A DNA stretch of 64,000 nt from Azotobacter salinestris (GCF_009363155.1 NZ_CP045302.1:137001-201000); one strand, 5' to 3'; numbered from the stretch's first letter, positions 8,644 to 18,026 are shown. Notes: generated from the letters alone by a model not told the origin. Program-made: numbers and translations.

Positions 8644-10211
8644 GCGGCCAGCCCATGCCCGCCGCGGACCAGGTGACCTCGCGGACCTGGATCGCCATCG
8701 CCGCGGCGGTCCTCGGGGTGTTCATGGCGGTGCTCGACACCCAGATCACCAACGCCTCGCTGCCGGAGATCCTCGGTTCGCTGTCGGCCTCCATGGAGGA
8801 GGGCTCATGGATGAGCACCACCTACCTCGCGGCGGAGGTGGTGGCCATTCCGCTGACCGGCGTCTTCCTGCGGGTCTTCGGCGCGCGCGCGTTCATTCTG
8901 GGCAACACGGTGCTGTTCCTGGTGTTCTCGACCCTCTGCGGGATGGCCTGGAACCTGGAGTCGATGATCGTCTTCCGCACGCTGCAGGGCTTCTTCGGCG
9001 GCGCGCTGATTCCGACGGCGATGACCCTGATCATCGTCAGTTTGCCGCCGGGCAGGCGGCCGATGGCGCTCGCCTGGCTGATGCTGGCCAGTACCCTGGC
9101 GCCGACGCTGGGGCCGACGGTCGGCGGCATCCTCACCGAGTTCTACAGCTGGCCGTGGATCTTCTACATCAACTGGCTCCCCGGCATCCTGATGTTGGCC
9201 GGCATCGCCATCGGTCTGGATGCGCAGCCGAAGAAGTTCGAACTCCTGCTGAAGATGGACTGGCTGGGCATCGCCGGGATGATCATCGGCCTGGGTGCGC
9301 TGATCGTCTTTCTCGAGGAAGGCAACCGCAAGGACTGGTTCGACTCGGAGTTCATCCGCACCACCAGCTTCATCGCCTTCGCCGGCATCCTCCTGTGGAT
9401 CGGCAGCCAGCTGCTGCGTCCCGACCCCTTCGTCAATGTCTGGCTGTTCGGCCGGCGCAACTTCTGGGTGTCGTCCGGGGTCGGCGCGGTGGCGGGCCTG
9501 GGGCTGTACGGCTCGACCTTCGTCCTGCCGCTGTTCCTCGCCCACATCGCCGACTACAACTCGCGGCAGATCGGCGAGACCATCATGTGGATGGGCCTGC
9601 CGCAGATCATCATGACCCCGGTGGCGGCGGTGCTGGCCAAGAAGATCGACAACCGCCTCATCTGCTCGGCCGGCCTGCTGCTGTTCTCCGTATCCTGCTT
9701 CATGAACGCCTACATGACCGCCGATACCGGCTACGACCAGTTGATCGCCTCGCAGATATTCCGCGCCCTCGGACAGCCGCTGATCCTCATCGCCCTGTCC
9801 AACATGGCCATCCACCGGATCGAGCTGGCCAACCTGTCCTCGGCCTCCAGCCTCTACAACATGACCCGCGTGCTGGGCGGTGCGGTCGGCACGGCCATCC
9901 TGTCCACGGCCATCACCATGCGCGAGCACCTGCATTCCGAGCACCTGGTCGAAGCGGTTTCCCTGTTCTCCTCAGCCACTCGCGAACGGATCGCGGCGAT
10001 TACCACGATGCATATGAACAACAACGGCGACATCGCCCTTGCCACTCAGCAGACCATGGCCACCCTGAACGGCGTGGTTCAGCGCGAGGCCTTCGTGATG
10101 GCCTACAGCGACAGTTTCTTCATTCTGGGCAGCATGCTGCTGGCGTCGGTCGGCCTGGTCTGGCTGGCGGACCACATCGTGGCTCCCGGCGCCAAGGGGA
10201 AGGGCCAGTGA
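8640..10211 (+). CDS. DHA2-family MFS drug:H+ antiporter (EmrB-like)
   Basis: A 523-residue inner-membrane transporter with about 14 hydrophobic segments, as expected for the DHA2/EmrB family. The motif-C-like stretch LAPTLGPTVGG is near residue 157, and TQITNASLPEI follows the first transmembrane helix. The ATG at 8640 overlaps the adaptor's stop (ATGA), which fixes the start although the open frame extends far upstream. The stop overlaps the next gene by one base (TGATG). With the adaptor and the outer-membrane lipoprotein it forms a complete tripartite exporter driven by the proton gradient. Confidence 0.92.
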   Translation: MSGQPMPAADQVTSRTWIAIAAAVLGVFMAVLDTQITNASLPEILGSLSASMEEGSWMSTTYLAAEVVAIPLTGVFLRVFGARAFILGNTVLFLVFSTLCGMAWNLESMIVFRTLQGFFGGALIPTAMTLIIVSLPPGRRPMALAWLMLASTLAPTLGPTVGGILTEFYSWPWIFYINWLPGILMLAGIAIGLDAQPKKFELLLKMDWLGIAGMIIGLGALIVFLEEGNRKDWFDSEFIRTTSFIAFAGILLWIGSQLLRPDPFVNVWLFGRRNFWVSSGVGAVAGLGLYGSTFVLPLFLAHIADYNSRQIGETIMWMGLPQIIMTPVAAVLAKKIDNRLICSAGLLLFSVSCFMNAYMTADTGYDQLIASQIFRALGQPLILIALSNMAIHRIELANLSSASSLYNMTRVLGGAVGTAILSTAITMREHLHSEHLVEAVSLFSSATRERIAAITTMHMNNNGDIALATQQTMATLNGVVQREAFVMAYSDSFFILGSMLLASVGLVWLADHIVAPGAKGKGQ

Positions 10212-11653
10212 TGAACAACCGACTTTCCTTCCTGCTGGGACTGGCCGTCCTGCTGCAGGGCTGCAGCATCGAGCCCTTCGTGCCGGCACCCGATCCGGAG
10301 CTTCCGGCGAGCTACCGCAAGGCTTCCCCGGACGCGCCGAACAACGTGGATGTCCGCTGGTGGCGGGTCTACCGGGACCCGGCGCTCGACTATCTGGTCG
10401 AGAGCGTGCTGGAGCGCAACCCCTACACCCAGTTCGGCGAGCTGCACGTGGCCGAGGGGCATGCCGGCGTGCTGGGCGCCCGGGCCGACCTGTTGCCCAA
10501 CCTGAACTTCGGCGCCAGCCGCGACGAGAGCCACACCTCGACTACCACCCCGCTGGGCGAACTGCTCCAGCAGGGAACCATCGCCGGCCAGAGCAACCGC
10601 ATCACCACCAATACGTCCTGGCAGATCGACCTCTGGGGACGGATCGCCCAGTCCGTCGAGCTGGCCAAGGCCAAGCTGGGCGTGGCCGAGGCCACCCGGC
10701 GCAGCGTGGCGCTGATTCTCGCCCGCGAGGTGGCGGTCGCCTACTGGCAGTTCCGCGCCGCCGAGGCCGACTACGAGCTGCTGAAGCAGATCCGCGCCGA
10801 GCGCGAGGAGACGGTGCGGCTGATCGGCCGGCGTCTGGACATCGGCCTCAACACCGAGCAGGACCTGCTCGAGGCCAAGGTCAGGCTGGCCAGGGTCGAG
10901 GCCGAGATGCACGAGGCCGTGGTCAAGCGCGACATGAACGAGCAGGAGCTGGCGATCCTGATGGTGGTGGATGTGAAGGACTTCCGCGTACCGTCTCCCC
11001 CGGAGTACGCGCTGCCCGACATTCCCAAGGTCGCCCCCGGCCTGCCGGCGATCATCCTGTCCCGCCGTCCGGACCTGATGGACTCGTCCGAGCGCCTGCG
11101 CGCCCTGATCGCCCAGGAGCGGATCGCCGAAACCGCCTTCTATCCCAGCATCAGCCTGACCAGCCGCTACGGCTTCGCCTCCCAGGACCTGAGCGACATC
11201 ACCGATCACGCTTCCCGGGAGTTCTCCTTCGTGCCGATCTCGCTGTCGCTGCCGATCTTCGATGCGGGGCGCAACCGGGCCAACCTGGAGGCGGCGCGCC
11301 TGCGCTACCAGCAGCATGTGAACGTGCACAAGGTCAACATCCTCATCGCCCTGCGCCAGGTGGACGACGGCCTGACCCAGGTGCAGGCGGCCGAGGAGCG
11401 GCTGCGCATCCTCGGCGAGGCGCTGGAAGCCTCCCGTCGGCGCGCGGATGTCGCCGAGGCCCGCTATGCGGTGGGGCAGAACAACTATCTGGAGGTCAAC
11501 CGGGCGCGCGCCGATGCGCTGTCGCTGCAGCGCAAGCAGGTACGCAGCCGCATCGATGGCCTGATGGCCACGACCATGCTGATGGAGGCGCTGGGGGGCG
11601 GCTGGAACGAGTCCGTCGAAGGGAAGCAGCAGACCGTCGCCAAGGCCGACTAG
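10211..11653 (+). CDS. Outer-membrane efflux lipoprotein (TolC/OprM-type, NodT family)
   Basis: This 480-residue outer-membrane factor starts with a lipoprotein signal peptide and lipobox LLQGC (Cys18). Two OEP repeats follow, with the usual coiled-coil stretches and signatures such as SWQIDLWGRI and SRRPDLMDSSERL. It would provide the trimeric channel for the EmrAB-like pump. The ATG overlaps the MFS stop by one base. A dedicated channel inside the operon means the exporter need not borrow a chromosomal TolC. Confidence 0.92.
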   Translation: MNNRLSFLLGLAVLLQGCSIEPFVPAPDPELPASYRKASPDAPNNVDVRWWRVYRDPALDYLVESVLERNPYTQFGELHVAEGHAGVLGARADLLPNLNFGASRDESHTSTTTPLGELLQQGTIAGQSNRITTNTSWQIDLWGRIAQSVELAKAKLGVAEATRRSVALILAREVAVAYWQFRAAEADYELLKQIRAEREETVRLIGRRLDIGLNTEQDLLEAKVRLARVEAEMHEAVVKRDMNEQELAILMVVDVKDFRVPSPPEYALPDIPKVAPGLPAIILSRRPDLMDSSERLRALIAQERIAETAFYPSISLTSRYGFASQDLSDITDHASREFSFVPISLSLPIFDAGRNRANLEAARLRYQQHVNVHKVNILIALRQVDDGLTQVQAAEERLRILGEALEASRRRADVAEARYAVGQNNYLEVNRARADALSLQRKQVRSRIDGLMATTMLMEALGGGWNESVEGKQQTVAKAD

Positions 11654-11738
11654 GGATTGCACGGCGAGCCTGCAGCCGGTGCCCGTGGGGTTTTCCCGCG
11701 GGCGGGCACGCAGGATCGTCCCGGGAGGCCCCCGCACC

Positions 11739-12458
11739 ATGGACTACACCACTCGCCTGGCGGCCGGCGGGCGCTGGCCGGCGGACGTGGAACTCTGGCA
11801 TCTGCATATGCCCGCTGCGGCGTCCGAGCGGGACTGGCCCTGGCTGGATGCCGGCGAACATGCGCGCGCGGCGCGTTACCGCCAGCCGGGAGACCGCATC
11901 CGCTTCGCGCTGACGCGCTCCCGGCTGCGGCAACTGCTCGCCGCCCGTCTGGACATGTCGCCCGCCGCGCTGCACTTTGTCAGCAACCCCTGGGGGCGCC
12001 CGGAGCTGGCCGGCGGCGCTGGCTTGGCATTCAATGTGTCCCATGGCGGCGATCATGCGCTGATCGCCATCTCCGCCGCCCGCCAGGTGGGCGTGGACAT
12101 CGAGCGGATCGATCCCACCCTCGATTGGCAGGCGCTGACCGGGCTGGTATGCACGGCTGCAGAAATGCGGGCCATTCTGGCGCAGCCCCAGTGGCGCCAT
12201 CGGCAGTGCTTTTTCCAGTGCTGGACGGCCAAGGAGGCTCTGCTGAAAGCCTGCGGACTGGGCATCGGCGCCGGACTGCTGGGCCTGGAGTTCGTCCATC
12301 TTGGGCAGGAAGCCCGGGAGGGGGAGGACGCCGGCGGCAGTCTGATGCTCAAGGGACGTTTACTGCATTACCACTGGTTGGGCGAGATTTCCGGCTACAG
12401 CGCATGTATCGCCTACGGGCAGGCCCCGTCTCTGGAGCCTGGCTTCTCCGGGGAGTGA
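11739..12458 (+). CDS. Sfp-type 4'-phosphopantetheinyl transferase
   Basis: The enzyme transfers phosphopantetheine from CoA onto carrier-domain serines, here presumably Ser1018 of the NRPS. The family motifs are visible: FNVSHGG, VGVDIERIDP with the Mg2+-binding acidic residues, and the late WTAKEALLKACG. I chose the ATG at 11739 (239 aa), preceded by GGGAGG 10 nt upstream, over an upstream GTG at 11679. It follows the outer-membrane gene by 85 bp on the same strand and closes the cluster, making the cluster self-sufficient for NRPS activation. Confidence 0.9.
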   Translation: MDYTTRLAAGGRWPADVELWHLHMPAAASERDWPWLDAGEHARAARYRQPGDRIRFALTRSRLRQLLAARLDMSPAALHFVSNPWGRPELAGGAGLAFNVSHGGDHALIAISAARQVGVDIERIDPTLDWQALTGLVCTAAEMRAILAQPQWRHRQCFFQCWTAKEALLKACGLGIGAGLLGLEFVHLGQEAREGEDAGGSLMLKGRLLHYHWLGEISGYSACIAYGQAPSLEPGFSGE

Positions 12459-12702
12459 GGGCGGCCGACGGCAGTGCCCCGGTATTCCTGCCGCGTCCGG
12501 ACCGGCCGTGATTCCGGTCTGTCAGACTCCGTCCACGATCTTCAGGGCAGTGGCGAAGGGCTTGGAGCAAGGTCCGACAGGCGCATGTGCCGTGCCCATC
12601 GGGAGGCGGCCGGGCTGCTGATATCCGGATGCAGCCGATTGCCCGGCGGGTCCTGCGGGTAGCGTCGCGCGGGACAGCCCGGTTCCAGCCCGGCCAATGG
12701 CG

Positions 12703-12891
12703 CTAGTTCTTCACCGAGCAGCTGCGGGCGCCGAACAGCATGTGAGCCGGGCACCATCTGAGCAGTCCGGTAGCCAGAAGCAATACGCCGGCCCACGCCC
12801 AAAGCGGGCCCCCGGCGATAGCCCAGATAATCAATGCAATGCCGACCACGAGGCGGGCGATTCTTTCGATGTTGCCAATGTTTTTCTGCAC
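12703..12891 (-). CDS. DUF2892 (YgaP-like) small membrane protein
   Basis: A 62-residue protein with two hydrophobic helices: RLVVGIALIIWAIAG, then a short turn and WAWAGVLLLATGLLRW. The ending CPAHMLFGARSC is typical of the DUF2892 family, where the final Cys-containing stretch is conserved. I place the start at the GTG at 12889-12891, which has AAAGGGA upstream and gives the standard N-terminus VQKNIGNIERIARL; the longer frame adds non-conserved residues. Function is unknown beyond membrane location. Confidence 0.75.
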   Translation of the reverse strand: MQKNIGNIERIARLVVGIALIIWAIAGGPLWAWAGVLLLATGLLRWCPAHMLFGARSCSVKN

Positions 12892-13573
12892 GATAAGTTG
12901 TCCCTTTACCTGATAGTAGTGCCTTGTAGCGGTGTTATAAGCAGTACGTCTTTTTACAGGTTCACCCCCGACTCCATGGCAGCCCGGAGTTCTGCCAGCC
13001 ATTCGGCAGGCAATGTTCCGTTCTCCGCGCGCTGCCGGCACGGCACGCGGTGACGACCGCGATACTCCGCAGCTCGGTTTGGAATTCAGCGACGAAGTTG
13101 GAGTATGGGTTCCGTAGCATCGACTTGGGCAGCACGGTCCACCAGCAAATAGCGTACGTCGACATACATCATGCGGGTGATAACGAAGAACTTGCTTTCC
13201 ACCGGATTGCGTACATCGACGGGCAATATCTTATCACCACTCTTTTATTGCGGCTGTCGCCAGATCAATAAAGCGAGCCTGTGCATTCACTGCAGCGATT
13301 GCCCGGGCTCATGATGCGATGGAAACAAGCCGGGACGAGATGGACTTCCGAGCTGAGCGGAGTCTCGATTTTCAAGTCCTGCGTCAAGGCCGATGGCAAC
13401 AACGCCCAGTCCGTTGAACGAGTAGCCGGGAGCTGTTCGGCGAGAAGCGAACAAAGTATGGCTTTCGAGGACACATCCAGGCCTTCAGGGCCAGGCCTGT
13501 CCTTCACAAGGCTTGAGCTTCGCGCCGAAGACCGTAACCTGAGCGTCTTCACTGTTTCCAGACGGGAAATGCC
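12892..13573. other. Intergenic stretch without a supported gene
   Basis: Several short frames exist on both strands, but none shows a recognisable motif together with a ribosome-binding site. The stretch may hold a decayed gene, since parts of both strands stay open for 200 bases, but I cannot assign it. The promoter of the phosphatase gene that follows should lie at its right end. Confidence 0.4.
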
Positions 13574-14398
13574 ATGACTGCGAAAGTTGACGTAACGGCG
13601 CTTGCCGACCTGCTGCGACGGGCGGCGAAGGCCGAAATACTGCCCCGTTTCCGGCGCCTGGGCAGCGCTGACGTGCGAGCCAAGACGGAGGCAACGGATC
13701 TGGTGACCGAGGCCGATGAACAGGCCGAGCAGATGATAAAGGCAGAGAGCGCACGGCTCTGGCCGGACGCCCTGTTCATCGGTGAGGAGTCGGTCGCGGC
13801 GGATCCCAGGTTGCTGGGCAGGCTGAAAGAGGCCGAGCTCGCCATCATCGTCGACCCGGTCGACGGTACCTTCAACTTCGCCTCGGGCATTCCGGCGTTC
13901 GGCGTCATGGCCTCGGTCGTTCTTGCGGGCGAGACGATTGCCGGCATCATCTACGACCCCATGGGGGACGACTGGGTGATGGCGGAGAAAGGCAGCGGCG
14001 CCTGGCTGAGACGGCCGGATGGCGAGGCGAAGCGGCTTTCCGTGGCAGCCCCTGTCGCACTCGACCAGATGGTCGGCATGGCTTCGACCGGATATCTGCC
14101 GAAAGACCGGCAGCCGCACATCCTCGCGAATCTGTCCAAGGTCCGCTTTGCCGCCAACTACCGCTGCGCAGCGCACGAACACCGGACCTTCGCTGCCGGC
14201 CATGTGCATTACCTGATGTACTACAAGCTGATGCCCTGGGATCATCTCGCCGGCACTCTGATCTGCCAGGAAGCGGGTGCCTACACCGCTCGCCTCGACG
14301 GAACTCCCTATCTGCCCCATCATCTGGACGGCGGCCTGCTGATTGCCCCGGACAAGGCCTCCTGGGAACTGCTCCGGCACGAAGTCTTCACGGTTTGA
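13574..14398 (+). CDS. Inositol monophosphatase-family phosphatase
   Basis: A 274-residue Mg2+-dependent phosphatase of the IMPase/CysQ/HisN superfamily. The metal-binding motifs are intact: GEES near residue 72, IVDPVDGTFNF near 95, and PWDHLAG near 220. Substrates in this family include inositol phosphate, 3'-phosphoadenosine phosphates and histidinol phosphate. Sequence alone does not choose between them, and there is no pathway neighbour. No signal peptide is present, so it is cytoplasmic. Confidence 0.85.
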   Translation: MTAKVDVTALADLLRRAAKAEILPRFRRLGSADVRAKTEATDLVTEADEQAEQMIKAESARLWPDALFIGEESVAADPRLLGRLKEAELAIIVDPVDGTFNFASGIPAFGVMASVVLAGETIAGIIYDPMGDDWVMAEKGSGAWLRRPDGEAKRLSVAAPVALDQMVGMASTGYLPKDRQPHILANLSKVRFAANYRCAAHEHRTFAAGHVHYLMYYKLMPWDHLAGTLICQEAGAYTARLDGTPYLPHHLDGGLLIAPDKASWELLRHEVFTV

Positions 14399-14560
14399 CC
14401 TCATTCTCCGCCAGGCCGCAGCCCGGGAAGAGGGCAGGCATGCGCTCGGGTTTTCCCGGTGGCACGGCAGGTCCGGGCTCGTGGAAGGCACCGGCTTGCC
14501 GGAGAGGGAGCGGATCGGACAGGCCAACTGCCGAGTGGCGCTGGCTTGTTCGAGGTCTCC

Positions 14561-15580
14561 TCAACGTTCGGAGCCGATGTGCATCGGTGCTTTCGGCAGA
14601 TAGACATGGCTGTCGATGAAGACCTCTTCGGGGACGGGCTCGCCCTGTGCCAGACGCTTCAGTATCCGGTAACTTTCACGGCCGATCTCGCGGCCCTTTA
14701 TCGCCAGATAGGCTTGTACCAGACCGTCTTCGAGTAAAGCCAGCTGTGCCGCATCAGGTTCGTTGATGGTCATGATAATGACCGGGCGTGTACCTTTTTG
14801 ATCAAGTTCGGCGAGTATCGGCGCTATCTGGCGGCGAAACTCTTCCGCTTCGTAGACCAGCCAGCTTCCCGGCGTGATGATGGCATCGACCTGGCTGCCG
14901 GAGTTCAGCAAAGTGGCGAGCTTGAGTAGCGCAGTCGGCGGGTCGTTGGCCTGATAGAGAGGACAACGTTTCAATTCGCTCCAGCCGTTTTCGCCCTGCA
15001 ACGGGCCGGTCGTCCCATTCTCGACGCGGCCGCCGCGTAGCTGCTGGCGGATGCCTCGAATGCGCGTTTGGAGATTGGTTTCCTGTGGGCTGCCGGTCAG
15101 GATGCATAATTTTCCGCCTTTTGGTCTGAAATGCTGGGCAAGCCCTCCCAACTGCTGGCCGAAGGCAAGATTGTCGAGCCCGACATAACTCTGGCGCAAA
15201 TGCTGCTCTTCAGGCGCGAAGTCCGAGTTGAGGGTAATCAGTGGCGTTTTTCCCAGTCGTCTCAAGGCATGCTCGGCCAGCCATTTCGAATGGGTCACTG
15301 CCAGGGCGATGCCATCCAGATGCATATCGAGGGCCTGCTCCAGGACCTCGTTCTGGCGGCGAAAATGGGTAGGGCCCGAAGTTCCCAGCAGTAGACACGT
15401 ATCGCCTTGAGTCTGGGCGGCCTGAGCACAGCCTTCGGCCGCCTGGATGAAAAAGGTTTGATCGACCCGCTTGGCAATCAATGCGAACCGAAGAGGTTCG
15501 GCTTCGGCGAGAGCACTAACCTGCAGTCCGCAAAACAAGGCTGCTGCCCAAAGAAAGCAGGAATGCAAACTTCTTTTCAA
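14561..15580 (-). CDS. Periplasmic sugar-type substrate-binding protein
   Basis: A 339-residue secreted protein with a Sec signal peptide (FLWAAALFCGLQVSALAEA) and a periplasmic-binding fold of the Peripla_BP_4 (RbsB-like) class. Visible signatures are FALIAKRVDQTFF at the first strand, DGIALAVTH near residue 90 and SYVGLDNLAFG near 131. No ABC permease or ATPase gene is adjacent, so it is an orphan binding protein. It may work with a distant transporter or as the sensing part of a signalling system. The ligand is not predictable. Confidence 0.8.
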   Translation of the reverse strand: MKRSLHSCFLWAAALFCGLQVSALAEAEPLRFALIAKRVDQTFFIQAAEGCAQAAQTQGDTCLLLGTSGPTHFRRQNEVLEQALDMHLDGIALAVTHSKWLAEHALRRLGKTPLITLNSDFAPEEQHLRQSYVGLDNLAFGQQLGGLAQHFRPKGGKLCILTGSPQETNLQTRIRGIRQQLRGGRVENGTTGPLQGENGWSELKRCPLYQANDPPTALLKLATLLNSGSQVDAIITPGSWLVYEAEEFRRQIAPILAELDQKGTRPVIIMTINEPDAAQLALLEDGLVQAYLAIKGREIGRESYRILKRLAQGEPVPEEVFIDSHVYLPKAPMHIGSER

Positions 15581-15710
15581 GGCGGTACCTGGCGGGTCAA
15601 CACATCTTTAGAAAAGAATAGTCTTTGAATGGACAGATGATCGAGTCCGGATGGACTTGCATCGGGTAAATGCAGAGTGGCAGGCAAGCGCTATCGTCGC
15701 GCCAATGATC

Positions 15711-15731
15711 GGCGTCGATTCAATCGACGCC
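15711..15731. promoter_or_regulatory. Perfect 21-bp palindrome (operator candidate)
   Basis: Two 10-base arms GGCGTCGATT and AATCGACGCC flank a single central C with no mismatch. It lies about 130 bp upstream of the start of the binding-protein gene at 15580, a plausible place for a dimeric repressor or activator. No run of T follows it, so it does not look like a terminator. Confidence 0.4.
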
Positions 15732-15866
15732 AATGGACGTGAACAGGCGGCGGACGCCCGATGCTTCGGGCGGCTTCCCGACGATGGACAATACGGTCGG
15801 GCTTTAAACCGGAAAATGATGAGCACCCGATAGGGACAATGCCTGTGTCCCGTTCTGCGTTGAAGG

Positions 15867-15890
15867 CCCCCCTTCCTTCAGGAAGAGGGG
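15867..15890. terminator. Hairpin, possible terminator of the small-gene pair
   Basis: CCCC/GGGG and TTCCT/AGGAA arms with small internal mismatches form a hairpin just beyond the stop of the gene at 15908 (minus strand). A long T-run is lacking, so it is a weak terminator call. Confidence 0.35.
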
Positions 15891-15907
15891 CAACCGGGGA
15901 AGACCGC

Positions 15908-16129
15908 CTACTCTCCCGAGGCCTTTTTCCAACCGTTGAGCAGTCGAAGCAGAGAGGGGTCCGTGACGGTGCTTTCGGCGGCCTGGATCAGGCAAAGCCC
16001 GAGCTCGCGGGCACTCGACGGGTGGATATACAGATCGTGCACATTGTCTTGGCTGCTCAACCTGAGCACCACAACGCCATCCTTGGTTATAACCTGCGCT
16101 ATTTCCACTTCCAGCTCTAAGTTGTTCAT
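15908..16129 (-). CDS. Small hypothetical protein, 73 aa
   Basis: The start at 16129 gives MNNLELEVEIAQ with a GGAG 9 nt upstream; an upstream ATG in the same frame would overlap the preceding gene. The protein is acidic with alternating beta-like segments (EVEIAQVITKDGVVVLRL) and a C-terminal helix. I do not recognise the family. It is the second gene of an apparent two-gene unit with the 80-residue protein upstream, about 100 bp apart. Confidence 0.55.
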   Translation of the reverse strand: MNNLELEVEIAQVITKDGVVVLRLSSQDNVHDLYIHPSSARELGLCLIQAAESTVTDPSLLRLLNGWKKASGE

Positions 16130-16232
16130 GGTTATGACTCCGGTGACTTGTGGCAAGCCATCATGAGGGCAGCTGGTACGCTGCGAATGCCTGCCAGGTT
16201 GCTTTACCTCCTCAGGAAGTACCGGCAGTAGC

Positions 16233-16475
16233 TCAATGCACTGTTTTCTGCTTTTGTGGGGAATCCCCAAGAAGTCCGATCAACTTGTCTCCGACGCGCA
16301 AGAGTTGTTCCAGATCCAACGCCGCGTCGACCATCCGGCCATACAAACGGACCAGCTCGATTCGCTCCAGTGTTTCAGAGTCCAGCGTCTCCAGCTCACA
16401 GCTGGCCATATTGTCCAGGAATACCTCAACCTCCTGCCGAAGGCAGCGCTTTAGCTCGGCTACGTGCCTGTTCAT
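16233..16475 (-). CDS. Small helical hypothetical protein, 80 aa
   Basis: The ATG at 16475 has a GAGGAGC Shine-Dalgarno sequence at good spacing. The protein looks all-helical and charged (EVEVFLDNMAS, LERIELVRLYGRMVDAALDLEQLL) with no membrane segment or cysteine cluster. The family is not recognised. It reads in the same direction as the 73-residue gene downstream. Confidence 0.55.
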   Translation of the reverse strand: MNRHVAELKRCLRQEVEVFLDNMASCELETLDSETLERIELVRLYGRMVDAALDLEQLLRVGDKLIGLLGDSPQKQKTVH

Positions 16476-16828
16476 ACTTCAAGCTCCTCAGCCCCTTGCA
16501 GTACATCCACCCCCAGCTCGTTGACCCGGATATGAGAAAAGGATGTATTCGTGCATATCCATTTCAATCGGCAATTGAATCGGGAGTGATAAAGGTGTCA
16601 TCTAACATCGGATAATTGCCTGGCCTTGAAAAGGGTGATTTTAGATTCTTTTGGGATAAAAAAGTTCTTATGCATTGCTTTGCAATGAAAGTAGTCTTCA
16701 TATATTCGTTAAAAAGCTTTGCCCGCAGCCGCCGGTTCCGGTTCTCAGTCGGAAAAATCATTCCCCGGCGGGTATCTTCGGACATCCGGTTGTCTCGCGT
16801 GGGAAATGCCGGATAGGCACGCCCATAA
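16476..16828. other. AT-rich intergenic region left of IS5 copy 1
   Basis: This is clearly richer in A/T than the surroundings and contains no supported gene. The last four bases (16825-16828, ATAA) are the left target duplication of IS5 copy 1. Confidence 0.5.
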
Positions 16829-18022
16829 GGAAATCCTGAAAAAGACTTCCCGATTCTGGTGAAATACACCCGCTCCCTTGTCCGAGTTTCCCGATGAAGC
16901 AACTGTCCTTCGCCGATGCCGAGTATGCCGGCAAGCGCAAGCAGACCCGCCGCGAGCGCTTCCTGCTCGAGATGGACCAGGTGGTGCCGTGGCAGGGGCT
17001 GATCGCCCTGATCGAGCCCTACTATCCCAAGGGCGAAGGCGGTCGGCCCGCCTACCCGCTGGCAGCCATGCTGCGCGTGCACCTGATGCAGAACTGGTTC
17101 GGCTACAGCGATCCGGCGATGGAGGAAGCGCTGTACGAAACCACTCTCCTGCGCCAGTTCGCCGGCCTGAGCCTGGAGCGCATCCCGGACGAAACGACCC
17201 TCCTCAACTTCCGTCGCCTGCTGGAGAAGCACGAACTGGCCGGGGGAATACTGGAGGTGATCAACGGCTATCTGGGCGAGCGCGGACTGTCGCTGCGCCA
17301 GGGCACCATTGTCGACGCCACCCTGATCCATGCGCCGAGCTCGACGAAGAACAAGGACGGCAAGCGCGACCCGGAAATGCACTCGACGAAGAAGGGCAAC
17401 CAGTACTACTTCGGCGCAAAAGCTCACATTGGTGCCGACGCTGAGTCGGGTCTGGTGCACAGCGTGGTGGTCACGGCAGCCAACGTGGCAGATGTCACCC
17501 AAGTCGACCAACTGCTGCATGGCGAGGAAAACGTAGTGAGTGCCGATGCGGGCTATACCGGCGTAGAGAAGCGCCCCGAGCATGAAGGTCGGCAGGTCAT
17601 CTGGCAGGTCGCGGCCCGGCGCAGTACCTACAAGAAGCATGGCAAGCGTAGCGCCTTATACAAAGCGATCCGCAAGATCGAGAAGGCCAAGGCCCAGGTA
17701 CGAGCCAAGGTCGAACATCCGTTCCGCGTGATCAAGCGCCAGTTTGGCTACACCAAGGTGCGCTTCCGGGGATTGGCCAAAAACACGTCACAGTTGGTGA
17801 CGCTGTTCGCCTTGTCGAATCTGTGGATGGCGCGCCGATATTTACTGGCGAATGCAGGAGAGGTGCGCCTGTAATGCGGGAAACGGTTGCTGCGACGTGC
17901 TCGCGGCAGCTAAAAAACGCAGAAACGAGCGGGTGATCTGATCGTTTTTGATCGATTCTCCGCTTTCAAAGTCGGCGGGGGGCTGAAGTCAGCCAGAAAT
18001 ACATGACTACTTCAGACCATCC
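16829..18022 (+). mobile_element. IS5-family element, copy 1 (intact, 1194 bp)
   Basis: The ends GGAAATCCTGAA and TTCAGACCATCC form an imperfect inverted repeat (GGA-n4-CTGAA). A 4-bp target duplication ATAA flanks the element at 16825-16828 and 18023-18026. The same element recurs at 48570, 58829 and 60028. Exact ends and duplication indicate a recent simple insertion. Confidence 0.93.
16894..17874 (+). CDS. IS5-family transposase, copy 1 (intact)
   Basis: The 326-residue DDE transposase of the IS5 group catalyses cut-and-paste movement of the element. The catalytic residues are seen as D in IVDATLI, D in SADAGYTG and E in KVEHPFRVIKRQFGY, with the usual Y-(2)-R-(3)-E-(6)-K-like signature around the last. 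The open frame is uninterrupted in this copy and in copy 4, but broken by one extra C in copies 2 and 3. Confidence 0.95.
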   Translation: MKQLSFADAEYAGKRKQTRRERFLLEMDQVVPWQGLIALIEPYYPKGEGGRPAYPLAAMLRVHLMQNWFGYSDPAMEEALYETTLLRQFAGLSLERIPDETTLLNFRRLLEKHELAGGILEVINGYLGERGLSLRQGTIVDATLIHAPSSTKNKDGKRDPEMHSTKKGNQYYFGAKAHIGADAESGLVHSVVVTAANVADVTQVDQLLHGEENVVSADAGYTGVEKRPEHEGRQVIWQVAARRSTYKKHGKRSALYKAIRKIEKAKAQVRAKVEHPFRVIKRQFGYTKVRFRGLAKNTSQLVTLFALSNLWMARRYLLANAGEVRL

Positions 18023-18026
18023 ATAA

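Larger units (their letters stand above)
15581..15907. other. Intergenic region with a perfect palindrome and a hairpin
   Basis: No gene is supported. The left side is the upstream region of the binding-protein gene. It contains a perfect 21-bp palindrome and, close to the end of the next minus-strand gene, a GC-rich hairpin; both are listed separately. Confidence 0.5.

Noticed and set aside
13050-13271. Small plus-strand gene between the DUF2892 and phosphatase genes
   Set aside because: It has no convincing ribosome-binding site or motif and overlaps an equally open minus-strand frame.
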